From an uncultured archaeon (lineage in GTDB: Archaea; Thermoproteota; Bathyarchaeia; Bathyarchaeales; Bathycorpusculaceae), in NCBI GenBank assembly GCA_938023865.1, contig CALJDG010000007.1, positions 1 through 55,180 of the forward strand: 55,180 nucleotides of DNA. The letters are read 5' to 3'. The notes under the pieces are model-generated. The model was not told the origin of the DNA, made no database searches, and saw only the letters and a list, made by a program, of their open reading frames with translations. Shown here piece after piece: positions 43,452-52,024 of this stretch. Made by a program: the position numbers and the translations under genes. Numbering within the stretch: position 1 is the first letter of the stretch; every line of letters starts with the position of its first letter.

Positions 43452-43828
43452 TTCGGTTTCTTCCCCGTATTGGGTAATAACTCATAAAAATCCATTAGAT
43501 CCTTAACCTTTTGAAAAAGCATTATTGCACCCCGATTAAGATGTGCCCTAAACTGAGGCAAAAGATCTCTTTTGTAATCTAAACCGTCGAGTAGTAACCT
43601 CTCCTTCAACAACGCAATGAAAAATTTATCCCATTCTCCCGTTAACGTATAACGGTTAAATTCCTGTCCATTTTCATCATAATCATTCGGATCCGGTACA
43701 GAGGGTTCACTTAGAGAAAGACAAAAACCTATCCTGCATAAAATATTTGGTGTAAGTCCTGTCCGACCCTTAAGTATAGACAGACGCACCGTTGCGATCT
43801 TACTGATTCTTATTCTATTGAAGCTCAT
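43448..43828 (-). CDS. dndE: DNA sulfur modification protein DndE
   Basis: This 126-aa DndE starts at ATG 43828 (MSFNRIRISKIATVRLS), with GGGAGG upstream inside dndD; the longer open frame to 43924 adds unrelated basic residues. Family hallmarks are LKGRTGLTPNILCRIGFCLSLSEP, GQEFNRYTLTGEWD, FIALLKERL and AHLNRGAIMLFQKVKDL. DndE is a DNA-binding, nick-associated component of the phosphorothioation complex. It overlaps dndD by 14 bp and dndA by 4 bp. Confidence 0.92.
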   Translation of the reverse strand: MSFNRIRISKIATVRLSILKGRTGLTPNILCRIGFCLSLSEPSVPDPNDYDENGQEFNRYTLTGEWDKFFIALLKERLLLDGLDYKRDLLPQFRAHLNRGAIMLFQKVKDLMDFYELLPNTGKKPK

Positions 43829-45854
43829 ATGCAGGTAAAACCTCCCTATTCTCGAAATAGCCCTCTTTGATAAGTGATGTCTTCTGAATTTCATCATATT
43901 CAAGAAGATACGCTTTTGAAACATATTTTTTCAGTACATCAAAAGCTGTTGCGCCTATCTCTGTATCGGTAGAAAAAACTATAACTTGATGGGAAGCGTT
44001 TGAAAAGAAACGTTCCACAATATTTCGCCTATGTTCTTCATCCAACCTTCCCAATGGAGTGTCAATAATAAAAGGAATCGGGCGTCCAGAAGATCGAGCT
44101 AAAGCCCAGCACAACGATACAGCGTATATCTGCCTTTCTCCAGCAGATAGCGTACTCGCTGGGATGAGTACGCCATCACGGTCCACTAAATTGACATTAA
44201 AAGTCAGCGGATCAACATTCACCTTTTGAATAAAATACTTCTTGTTAAACAAAAGGTTGAAGCACTGAAGAAAATTCTGTGAAAATTCGGCTACTTTCTC
44301 TTCACGGAGGACGGTCAAATATTCTTCCATTGCATTTTGGGCTTTTTCTACAAGAACTAACTTTTCTTTTATATTCTCATTTTTAATTTTTTCCTCAATG
44401 CTCTTTTTCAACTCTCTCATAACATGATTAAGTTCATTCTTAATTTGCCGCGCCTTTTCTTCAAGAGAATAAAGCTTCTCTTGGAATTTACCAAGTTTTT
44501 CATGAAGCTCTCCTAATCTGCGAATAAGTGGATGCATTACATCATCCGACGGAACACTAAACAAAAATTTCTCAATTCTTTGGCGGGTTCTAACCAACTT
44601 CTCTAGCTTTGAAGATAGTTGCATCAGACGCGAAGGAACATCATTTAACGCTGATTCAATCCATTTTAACATTTCATCTCTCTCAACCGAAGAGAGAGGA
44701 TGAATGATCTCTTTACAAGAATTATTAGCCAATTTAAATTTATTTTTCAATTCGCCCAAAACGATTCGCACAACTTTCGATCCATCCTCTGGCGACATCC
44801 CTAACGATTCCCACAATGAAGAAAGCTTAATACCTTGCATCAACTCGTCTAAAGCCAAATTAAGAAAGCTTATTGCAGCAACCTTTTGTTGTTCTCTTTC
44901 TTCCTCGATTAGGCGCTTTCTGAGAGCTTGACAAAGGTCTGGAGCATAGGCAAAAGGAAGTAAATTAGAACATAAGGTACGAATCTGGTCTTTGATATTT
45001 TCAATTTCTTCATCTATGCTTTTCTTTTGTGCTTTAAGTTTTTCACGTTTACTTGCAAAACTTCCACCTTCCATAGCAATCTTTATTTCTTGATCCTCTA
45101 TTGCCATCTGAATCTGGTTTATTTTCTTTTTAAACAATTCTTGTTTTGCGAGTGTGCCGTTTAACCTGTTTTCTAATAACTTCTTTCTCTTTTCACACTC
45201 TTGGATTTTGGACTCAATCTTATTGTTTATAGCCTTAGCCTTTCGCGAAGCATATATTTTAATGTCAGACCGGAGGCGTTCAACTATATCTATTCCTAAC
45301 AGTGAATTTATAGAGGTCAAAATATATTCGTTCTCATTTCTTTCTTTTGCAAGCTTTTGAATATGCTCGCCATCGAAGAAGAAAAATTTTGAGATTCTCG
45401 GCGGAAGTAATTCCATTAGGAAGTCTTGCCATTGATCTTCGTCTATATCCTCTAAGACCTTACCATTCTGTTCTATCCTGAGTTCTTCAACAAACTGAGA
45501 AGAAAGATGTCTCCAAGATCTTTTAACAAAGTAGTTATTAACGTGTCCTAACTTTGCATAATCAAATTCAACCGCTACTGAAGCGTATTGTGCTGGCTCG
45601 CCATCAGCGTACCGATAAAATTTTTGATTTATATATTTAGCATATGCTTGACTTGACAGTATCTTGCCCTTGAAAAACCTTCCATATAGACAAATCTTAA
45701 TTGCCTCAAAAAGTGTTGTCTTTCCAGTGCCATTTTTTCCGCCTATTATTACGAGGGGTTTAAAATCATTCGATGCATCATTTACGTCCAAATTTAGACA
45801 TAACTTTCCTTTGAAGGGCCCAAAATTTTCTACTTCTAACCGTTTAAACATCAT
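43815..45854 (-). CDS. dndD: DNA sulfur modification ATPase DndD
   Basis: This 679-aa SMC/RecN-like ATPase has Walker A GGKNGTGKT (38-46), KFFFFDGEHIQKL near residue 165, coiled coil from about 210 to 520, and the C-terminal signature LSAGERQIYAVSLCWAL with Walker B PFIIDTPLGRLDEEHRRNI. DndD couples ATP hydrolysis to DNA structural change for sulfur insertion. It overlaps dndC by 4 bp. It has a relative encoded on the other strand at 36987, with the same FFFFDGE motif. Confidence 0.93.
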   Translation of the reverse strand: MMFKRLEVENFGPFKGKLCLNLDVNDASNDFKPLVIIGGKNGTGKTTLFEAIKICLYGRFFKGKILSSQAYAKYINQKFYRYADGEPAQYASVAVEFDYAKLGHVNNYFVKRSWRHLSSQFVEELRIEQNGKVLEDIDEDQWQDFLMELLPPRISKFFFFDGEHIQKLAKERNENEYILTSINSLLGIDIVERLRSDIKIYASRKAKAINNKIESKIQECEKRKKLLENRLNGTLAKQELFKKKINQIQMAIEDQEIKIAMEGGSFASKREKLKAQKKSIDEEIENIKDQIRTLCSNLLPFAYAPDLCQALRKRLIEEEREQQKVAAISFLNLALDELMQGIKLSSLWESLGMSPEDGSKVVRIVLGELKNKFKLANNSCKEIIHPLSSVERDEMLKWIESALNDVPSRLMQLSSKLEKLVRTRQRIEKFLFSVPSDDVMHPLIRRLGELHEKLGKFQEKLYSLEEKARQIKNELNHVMRELKKSIEEKIKNENIKEKLVLVEKAQNAMEEYLTVLREEKVAEFSQNFLQCFNLLFNKKYFIQKVNVDPLTFNVNLVDRDGVLIPASTLSAGERQIYAVSLCWALARSSGRPIPFIIDTPLGRLDEEHRRNIVERFFSNASHQVIVFSTDTEIGATAFDVLKKYVSKAYLLEYDEIQKTSLIKEGYFENREVLPAYELQ

Positions 45855-47269
45855 TTTCTAATCCCGTTCGCATTACTTAAAAGCAACTCTTCCTCTGTTC
45901 TCCACTCTTCGAAGAGAATTTGGTCTATTCTGTTATATATATGGGCGCGCTTTTCCATACCTTGTGTTTGGAGTTCCGCGTCTAAGAGCTTCATTAGGAG
46001 TTGCATTGGAATATCATGTTTCTTACATACTTCTACAAGTAAAGATTTCTCCTTTGAGGAAAAAGCGACATCATCAGAAATCCAATCCAACTCTTCGCCA
46101 GTAACTTCTCGGTAGATTTTTGGAACAGAATCTTCCCAGTCACCTCTCTCAGTTCTCCAGATCCGCCTTATCTCCCGCAACTCTTCAGAAAGTATCAATT
46201 GGATATTTGGGTCTGGTCCTTCCTTTCTGACGCGCATTTGAGCATTTAAAACCATCCTTAACAATTCCTTACAAAATTCAAGTTTATAAGGCCCCCTTGA
46301 AATAATGCCAGAACCATCACTTTTGAATGAAACAAATCCTTGCCTCCTTTTATATTCACGATAAAGTGGTTTTAGCTTCGGATCTTGAGTTGAAGCTAAT
46401 AAGTTACGTATTTCTAACAATGGCATCAGCCACTCTTCGCCAGAATTGATAAGCGCACTTATGGACTTGTCTTTTGTTACAACCGTGCAAACCCAACAGC
46501 CAAAACGAGAGTTTCCACATGATTGGGTCGTATCATCAATAACAAGAGGGCACTCCCCTTGAGCAGTTTGATATAACGCCACTAAATCTCTATTATTACA
46601 CCCCCATGGCGATGGCACTTGCAAAAGGTAATACCAAACATCGTCTGTAGACCAATCTCGAATAGGAGTATACACATACGCTCTCGGAAATTTAGAATGC
46701 CTAGATAATACAGAATTTGGAATCTGATACAAACTCATAACCTGTGCTCTTGTTGCACTTTCCTGACGACGGACACCTAAAACCAGAACCACCTCACCAT
46801 ACTTTGATAACTTTTCCTGAATAAATCTGTTCGATGGCTGAATCTTAAGACGGTCAGTACACCATCTAAAGCGTTGCTGTGGAGCAGCGTAACCACGACC
46901 AATTAAATTAACCCAAAAGCTCTGAGTTATAAGAGGCCTTAATTTTTCAGTTTTGAATGGCATTTTTTCCCTAAACGAAACGTCATCTATTCTTTTCAAG
47001 GTTCGATTAATAAAATCCACCATAACTGGAGTTTCAACTAGTGTATCAGAAGATATGACATAAACCAATTTTTGGCGTTTCTCGACCGGTAACTCTTTGA
47101 GGGCATACCATACTAATTGAAGAACAGTTGTAGAATCTTTACCACCACTATAACCTATAACCCATGGTCTATTCTCAGCAAGATATATTTGCTGAATCTC
47201 GTCATGTATATCTTGTAAACTTTTTTTCTCAAAAACTGAAGCAGCTGTTTTGTTGTTTAGTTTTCTCAT
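45851..47269 (-). CDS. dndC: DNA phosphorothioation sulfurtransferase DndC
   Basis: This 472-aa PAPS-reductase-like PP-loop ATPase has SGGKDS at residues 41-46, QRFRWCTDRLKI and SCGNSRFGCWVCTVV, which supply the cysteines for the 4Fe-4S cluster. TPIRDWSTDDVWYYLL is typical of DndC. It adenylates the DNA backbone for sulfur transfer. It is the first gene of dndCDEA. An A/T tract at 47297-47307 could be its TATA region, giving a very short leader. No dndB regulator lies beside it. Confidence 0.95.
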   Translation of the reverse strand: MRKLNNKTAASVFEKKSLQDIHDEIQQIYLAENRPWVIGYSGGKDSTTVLQLVWYALKELPVEKRQKLVYVISSDTLVETPVMVDFINRTLKRIDDVSFREKMPFKTEKLRPLITQSFWVNLIGRGYAAPQQRFRWCTDRLKIQPSNRFIQEKLSKYGEVVLVLGVRRQESATRAQVMSLYQIPNSVLSRHSKFPRAYVYTPIRDWSTDDVWYYLLQVPSPWGCNNRDLVALYQTAQGECPLVIDDTTQSCGNSRFGCWVCTVVTKDKSISALINSGEEWLMPLLEIRNLLASTQDPKLKPLYREYKRRQGFVSFKSDGSGIISRGPYKLEFCKELLRMVLNAQMRVRKEGPDPNIQLILSEELREIRRIWRTERGDWEDSVPKIYREVTGEELDWISDDVAFSSKEKSLLVEVCKKHDIPMQLLMKLLDAELQTQGMEKRAHIYNRIDQILFEEWRTEEELLLSNANGIRK

Positions 47270-47461
47270 ACATTCTACATTATCCCATAAAAGCCTTTTA
47301 ATTTTTGCTTTATGCAGAATATCGGAACTGTAATATGTGAACAGAGTGATTGCACCATTAGTTTACAAAAAATTTTGGCAATTTAACGCGAAGCGGATTT
47401 ATACTTTTCATTGAGATGATCTTCAAAATGTCGCCTATGATCATCTTCCCAGCGAGTTTTC

Positions 47462-47485
47462 TTCCGTTAACAGCGACTAACAGAA
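47462..47485 (+). repeat. 24-bp interrupted palindrome (site 1)
   Basis: TTCCGTTA, 8 bases ending CGAC, TAACAGAA. It lies between the dnd operon and the surface-protein gene and shares exact 8-8-8 geometry with sites at 49783, 51994 and 54462. Confidence 0.75.
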
Positions 47486-47561
47486 ATTGGGCGTATTTAT
47501 TCTCGTTTAAAATCTGATTACATCAATAAAATATAATGTTGATAAAAAGGCTCGTAACGGT

Positions 47562-47584
47562 AACATTTTATATTCAAAAATGTT
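47562..47584 (+). promoter_or_regulatory. Operator-like palindrome over the surface-protein promoter
   Basis: AACATTTT at 47562-47569 and AAAATGTT at 47577-47584 form a perfect 8-bp inverted pair with a 7-bp centre. It overlaps both TATA-like boxes (47566-47574 and 47583-47590) of the gene starting at 47605, a position where a bound repressor would block initiation. Confidence 0.5.
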
Positions 47585-47604
47585 TATATTATCTGTAGGA
47601 AGCG

Positions 47605-49752
47605 ATGCCATCAATTAATGGAAGAAAATATCATGCGTTAATTCTTACACTACTGCTAGCGGTAGTATTAGTTAATTTGCAAATGATAAACTTTTTTCAA
47701 CTGGTGAGAGCGGATTATACGTTAAGTGAAACCATATACATACGTGCTGACGGAAGTATATTTCCCGAAGACGCGCCGATATCGACAATCGACAACATCA
47801 TTTACACTTTGACTGATAACATAACTGTAAACGGACCTCCATATGATGGTCTAGTTGTTGAGAGAAATAATGTCATTATTGATGGAGTAAGGCGTACCTT
47901 AAAAGCGGGGGAATGGAGAGGTTGGGGCATAACCCTTAAAGGAAGCAATATAACACTAAAAAATATAAGTATCGAAAACTTCGCTGCTGGTGTTTACATA
48001 CTTGGATCTGCAAATATTGTTCAAGGATGCAATATAGCAAGCTATCGTGGGATTGAAATTCTTTCTCAGAACAATAGAATAATTGATAACAACATAAAAT
48101 GTGGAGTTTATCTCCTTGGTTCCTCAAACAATAACATTATTGCAAACAGGGTGGCAGGAACATACTCCATTTATCTCCATCAAGCGTGTAACAACACCAT
48201 TGTTGGAAATACTTTAAGAGGCAGCGTAAGTATATCCTTTAATTCTTCAGGAAACATGATTTACCATAACAATTTCAGTATACAACTCGCAAACATCTAC
48301 GTGACCGGGAAAAACATCTGGGATAACGGCTATCCGTCAGGAGGAAACTATTGGGACAACTATAATGGCACCGACATATATCGCGGTCCAAAGCAGAACG
48401 AACCAGGGAGTGACGGTATAGGTGACAAGCCTTACGTTATTAATGCCGACAACATAGACCGCTATCCATTGATGAATCCTTATGGGGTTTCTCAACCCCC
48501 AAAATATACCTTGACAATCACAACAACTGTTGGAGGAACAACAGACCCTGCTCCTGGAACATACAGTTACACGGTTAACTCAACAATTCAGGTCATAGCG
48601 ATTCCAGAAGCAAATTTCACGTTTGAGCGTTGGGAACTGGATGGCGTCAATGTAGGTTCAGCCAATCCTATAAGCATTTTTATGAACAAAAGCTATACTC
48701 TACACGCCATTTTCTCACGTCCACGCGAGCCTACTGCCGAATTTTACGTGCAGAGCCCATATATGCCAATACATGCTGGAACACCGGTAACTTTCAACGC
48801 GTCTTCCTCACTTCATGGCTGGAACGGTACCCACGCAATGCCCATAATAGAGTATCGCTGGAACTTCGGAGATGGTAACATTACATCAACACATGAGCCG
48901 GTGCTGACCCATATTTATATGAAGCCGGGGACATTTAATGTCACCTTGACGGTGATTGATAGTGCAGGCTTGAACTCTTCAACTTCCAAGAACCTTTTTG
49001 TAATTATGCCTACAATTATTTCGATTTCAACAAGCTCGCCACCCACGTTGGTAGGCTTCAAAGTGGAAATATACGGAACCTTAAGTGACCTTTATGGAAA
49101 CGGTCTAAAAAACCAAACAGTAGTTATTTACTACACTTTCCTTGGAGTGGACACGTGGATTCCCATCTCCTCAGACATAACAGATAATAATGGTCATTAC
49201 CGCATAGAGTGGATTCCTCAAGCAACTGGATACTTCACACTCAAAGCTTCTTGGGCTGGGAATACAACCCATATTGGAGCAACCAGCACCGTAACCTTGA
49301 ACTCCTTGTCCTATGCGAATCAATACGTTTTTACCGTTGAATCCAACAGCACAATTTCAGCGTTATCCTTCAACACCACAGATAACACACTAAGTTTTAA
49401 CTCAAGCGGACCTAAAGGCACAACAGGCTATGTTAAAGTCACCATCGCAAAAAGCCTAGTAACGAATCCCCAAAACATTAAGGTATTTATCGACGGTATT
49501 CCGACCGAATACGTAATAACTTCCACCAGCAACTCTTGGCTCTTAACCTTTACCCATATGCATAGTGCACGTAGAATAATGATAATGATGGGTCAAGCAT
49601 CCCAATCTTTCTTTGAAAACCCATTCGGAAGTGTGACAATATACGCGACGCTTATTGTAGCAATCATAATTCTCATCATTTTTTCTATAAATAAGAAAAT
49701 GAGAAAGCACCCTCGCGACAAGAAAACAAAATTTAGTTCACTTAAACACTAA
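47605..49752 (+). CDS. Secreted, membrane-anchored beta-helix / PKD surface protein
   Basis: This 715-aa protein has a signal sequence (hydrophobic residues 11-31, likely cut after VRA at 36). A right-handed parallel beta-helix of NosD/PbH1 type follows (about 60-235, repeats such as NRIIDNNIKCGVYLLGSSNNNIIANRV). Then come an InlB-B-like repeat (YTLTITTTVGGTTDPAPGT...NFTFERWELDG, about 305-370), a PKD domain (YRWNFGDGNITSTHEPVLTHIYMKPGTFNVTLTVID, about 395-470) and an Ig-like domain. It ends in one transmembrane helix (about 672-692) and a basic tail. There are many Asn-x-Ser/Thr sequons. A cell-surface adhesin or glycan-binding role is inferred. ATG 47605 has TAGGAAG upstream. Confidence 0.85.
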   Translation: MPSINGRKYHALILTLLLAVVLVNLQMINFFQLVRADYTLSETIYIRADGSIFPEDAPISTIDNIIYTLTDNITVNGPPYDGLVVERNNVIIDGVRRTLKAGEWRGWGITLKGSNITLKNISIENFAAGVYILGSANIVQGCNIASYRGIEILSQNNRIIDNNIKCGVYLLGSSNNNIIANRVAGTYSIYLHQACNNTIVGNTLRGSVSISFNSSGNMIYHNNFSIQLANIYVTGKNIWDNGYPSGGNYWDNYNGTDIYRGPKQNEPGSDGIGDKPYVINADNIDRYPLMNPYGVSQPPKYTLTITTTVGGTTDPAPGTYSYTVNSTIQVIAIPEANFTFERWELDGVNVGSANPISIFMNKSYTLHAIFSRPREPTAEFYVQSPYMPIHAGTPVTFNASSSLHGWNGTHAMPIIEYRWNFGDGNITSTHEPVLTHIYMKPGTFNVTLTVIDSAGLNSSTSKNLFVIMPTIISISTSSPPTLVGFKVEIYGTLSDLYGNGLKNQTVVIYYTFLGVDTWIPISSDITDNNGHYRIEWIPQATGYFTLKASWAGNTTHIGATSTVTLNSLSYANQYVFTVESNSTISALSFNTTDNTLSFNSSGPKGTTGYVKVTIAKSLVTNPQNIKVFIDGIPTEYVITSTSNSWLLTFTHMHSARRIMIMMGQASQSFFENPFGSVTIYATLIVAIIILIIFSINKKMRKHPRDKKTKFSSLKH

Positions 49753-49782
49753 AAGAAGAATAATGGAAACTTTCTTTAATTC

Positions 49783-49806
49783 TTCTGTTAACGATGACTA
49801 ACGGAA
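49783..49806 (+). repeat. 24-bp interrupted palindrome (site 2)
   Basis: TTCTGTTA, 8 bases ending TGAC, TAACGGAA. It is located between the convergent ends of the surface-protein gene (31 bp away) and the ThiF-like gene (46 bp away). Confidence 0.75.
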
Positions 49807-49851
49807 CGTTAGTGATAATTAATTAGTTGCCTAGTGGCACGTAATAGCTTT

Positions 49852-50613
49852 CTATAGACTTTCCCATAATTCTATAAATATTGGTTCTGGCGCTTTTTTT
49901 ATTGGCTCGCCTGAAAGCCATTTTACAATTCCGGTAACAGCTAAGGATGCAGTTAAATAATTTGTGACTCCAAGTTGTGGTCCTGCCAAACTTGTGCTGG
50001 TTAAAAATTTTTTGCCGAGTTTTTTGAAAAGTTTTGAAAATATGGGTGGAGGTTCTGAAACAGTTTTTTGAAATAAGGTCAAGTAGAAAATGTTTCCCTT
50101 TAATTGACCGCCGACAACATCCTCGATCCTTACAGAGTCGGGTGTGAAAATCAAAATATATCCTCCCCAAGCGGGGTTCATTGGAAAAATCACGGGCTTT
50201 CCTTTATTTTGTGCGTAAGAGTTGACAAAATACATTATTTCATCTGGATCAGCCATATTTATGATGACATCTGATCTGTCGATTAGCTCTTTTGCTAATT
50301 TTTTATCTTTCAAAAAATTTGGGTGTGTTTCAATCTTCGATTTTGGGTTAATCTCTTTAATCATTGAAGCTAGTGCTTCAGCTTTATTTTGACCTATATG
50401 TGTAAGTCTAAAGGCTTGACGGTTTAGGTTGTTGACCTCTACGTTATCACCGTCGACTAAGATGAAATTTTCAAAACCTGTGCGTGCTGCCAAAAGTCCA
50501 ATTTGACTGCCTAAACCGCATCCCACAAGAAGAAGTCTGCATTCTTTGATTTTTTGTTGAAGCTTTTTAGAAATGAATCCTCTATTCCTTAAGACTAACT
50601 CTTCATACTTCAT
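49852..50613 (-). CDS. ThiF/MoeB/E1-like adenylating enzyme
   Basis: This 253-aa protein has the E1-like Rossmann nucleotide loop (LLLVGCGLGSQIGLLAARTG, residues 27-46), the Asp and Arg/Asn motif VDGDNVEVNNLNRQAFRL, and INMADPDEIMYFVN. Usual ThiF-family CxxC zinc pairs are not visible, and no ThiS/MoaD-like small protein is encoded nearby. E1-like enzymes adenylate a C-terminal carboxylate or an amino-acid side chain. It is 35 bp downstream of the MFS gene on the same strand and lies next to two PaaK-like adenylating enzymes, which suggests a small-molecule modification pathway. Confidence 0.85.
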   Translation of the reverse strand: MKYEELVLRNRGFISKKLQQKIKECRLLLVGCGLGSQIGLLAARTGFENFILVDGDNVEVNNLNRQAFRLTHIGQNKAEALASMIKEINPKSKIETHPNFLKDKKLAKELIDRSDVIINMADPDEIMYFVNSYAQNKGKPVIFPMNPAWGGYILIFTPDSVRIEDVVGGQLKGNIFYLTLFQKTVSEPPPIFSKLFKKLGKKFLTSTSLAGPQLGVTNYLTASLAVTGIVKWLSGEPIKKAPEPIFIELWESL

Positions 50614-50648
50614 GTTTAATGATTAGAGTTTCATGAATATTTTAATTT

Positions 50649-51893
50649 TTAATATTTTACCATGTTGTTTGCATTTTCGGATTGTTTAGCCTTGATCGGT
50701 TCATAAAGTTTCATGAAGGGTAATATTAGGTTACATACAACTGTAAGTGGAATCAAAGCGAGTAGTATTGCAACAAAAGAATCAGTCAAAGGTGTAATAA
50801 ATGATATTAACATTAAGCCAATACCTGCTGAGAAATTGCTTATGGAAGCAAAAATAGAAAACATTGTTGCCCCAATTTCAGGTGGCGATAACTCCATCAT
50901 AAGTCGTAACTGAGCTACATTTTGAGGGCCAGTCAATACCCCAAGAATTATGGCAAAGGCAAACAACCATGTGATGCTTTGCAAGAAACCAAATGAAAAT
51001 AAAAATACACCGCCCACGGCAAGCATATTTGCAATATAATTCGCTTTTCTTGTTCCTATAATGTCAGAAAACTTACCCATTATGATGCATCCTAAAAATG
51101 TGCCTAAATTCATTAACGAAACGCACCATCCCATCTGAACAGTATCAATTTTTAAATAATCCAAAAGAAAGGGGCCAAATATTACGCCCAATGCTCCAAC
51201 AGTCCAGCTAATAAATAGGTATATTATGCCTAACCATATTTCTCTTTTTTTAGCAACGGCTTTCAGTTTCGCCAAGTTCGGGAGTCTTTCTTTTGTTATC
51301 TTAGGTTCTTTTATTAAAACACCTGAAAGCGACATGAGCGTTGCCATCGCACCGATAATTAAAACTGTGTTGCCCCACCCAAATAGTCCAGAAATAAAGG
51401 CGGTTGTTATACCGCCTAAGGCTGCTCCCAGAGCTCTTCCTCCCCAAGCCACTCCTTGCATTAAACCCATTTTATCTGGTGGCGTAACGTCTATAGTTAA
51501 TCCATCGAGACTTCCATCAGCCATGACCCAGCAAAACAACGATATGATAATCATTCCAATCCATAAAACACCATATGTGGATATTGAAGAAAGAACGCCA
51601 AATGAGATGGCAAACAATATTGCAGAAATAGCCATATAAGGGCGTCTACGTCCATAGCGACCAATAGGAAACTTATCGCTTATCCAAATGATGCCCATTT
51701 TCAAATATGTCGGCGACATCAAAAGAGCATAAACCAACGAAATAGTATCCGGTGGAAGGTTAAATACATCAGCCACATAAACAGAAGTATAAACTGTTAA
51801 CCCGGACATGTAAAAACCTTGCAAAGCGTAAAAAACAAATACAACATCAGGAAACCACGGTCGCCAAACTTCTTTCCAGCTCATGTTTCTCAC
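50649..51893 (-). CDS. MFS transporter
   Basis: This 414-aa integral membrane protein has about 12 hydrophobic helices. The loop motif after helix 2 (ISDKFPIGRYGRRRPYMAIS) and the equivalent in the second half (GKFSDIIGTRKANY) are MFS motif A variants. It resembles the sugar/cation GPH-type group by general pattern but the substrate is unknown. It probably forms an operon with the ThiF-like gene. Met4 (51884) is an alternative start. Confidence 0.88.
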   Translation of the reverse strand: MRNMSWKEVWRPWFPDVVFVFYALQGFYMSGLTVYTSVYVADVFNLPPDTISLVYALLMSPTYLKMGIIWISDKFPIGRYGRRRPYMAISAILFAISFGVLSSISTYGVLWIGMIIISLFCWVMADGSLDGLTIDVTPPDKMGLMQGVAWGGRALGAALGGITTAFISGLFGWGNTVLIIGAMATLMSLSGVLIKEPKITKERLPNLAKLKAVAKKREIWLGIIYLFISWTVGALGVIFGPFLLDYLKIDTVQMGWCVSLMNLGTFLGCIIMGKFSDIIGTRKANYIANMLAVGGVFLFSFGFLQSITWLFAFAIILGVLTGPQNVAQLRLMMELSPPEIGATMFSIFASISNFSAGIGLMLISFITPLTDSFVAILLALIPLTVVCNLILPFMKLYEPIKAKQSENANNMVKY

Positions 51894-51993
51894 AACTTAA
51901 ATCCTTGATTTTATATGTGACCTACAAATTGAAAATACTCCATTTTATTACAATAAATAATTTTGCAATCTTGAACGTGCTAACTTTCTTACT

Positions 51994-52017
51994 TTCTGTT
52001 AGGAGACACTAACAGAA
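51994..52017 (+). repeat. 24-bp interrupted palindrome (site 3, perfect)
   Basis: TTCTGTTA, 8 bases ending ACAC, TAACAGAA: all eight arm positions pair. It lies 8 bp beyond the stop of the PaaK-like gene and about 100 bp upstream of the MFS gene. Confidence 0.8.
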
Positions 52018-52024
52018 TTTTGTT

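Larger units (their letters stand above)
47270..47604. other. Divergent intergenic region, dndC / surface protein
   Basis: These 335 bp hold the dndC promoter on the minus strand, one 24-bp palindrome (47462-47485), and an operator-like palindrome over the promoter of the plus-strand surface protein (47562-47584). The rest is A/T-rich with no coding signal. Confidence 0.6.

Noticed and set aside
43829-43924. N-terminal extension of DndE to 158 aa
   Set aside because: The extra 32 residues lie wholly within the dndD coding end and look unlike DndE; ATG 43828 has a good GGGAGG site and matches the family start.
47462-47485. loxP/FRT-like identity for the 24-bp sites
   Set aside because: The 8-bp spacer is suggestive, but arms are only 8 bp, unlike the 13-bp arms of loxP, the arms share no sequence with it, and spacers differ between sites; kept only as a hypothesis about recombination.
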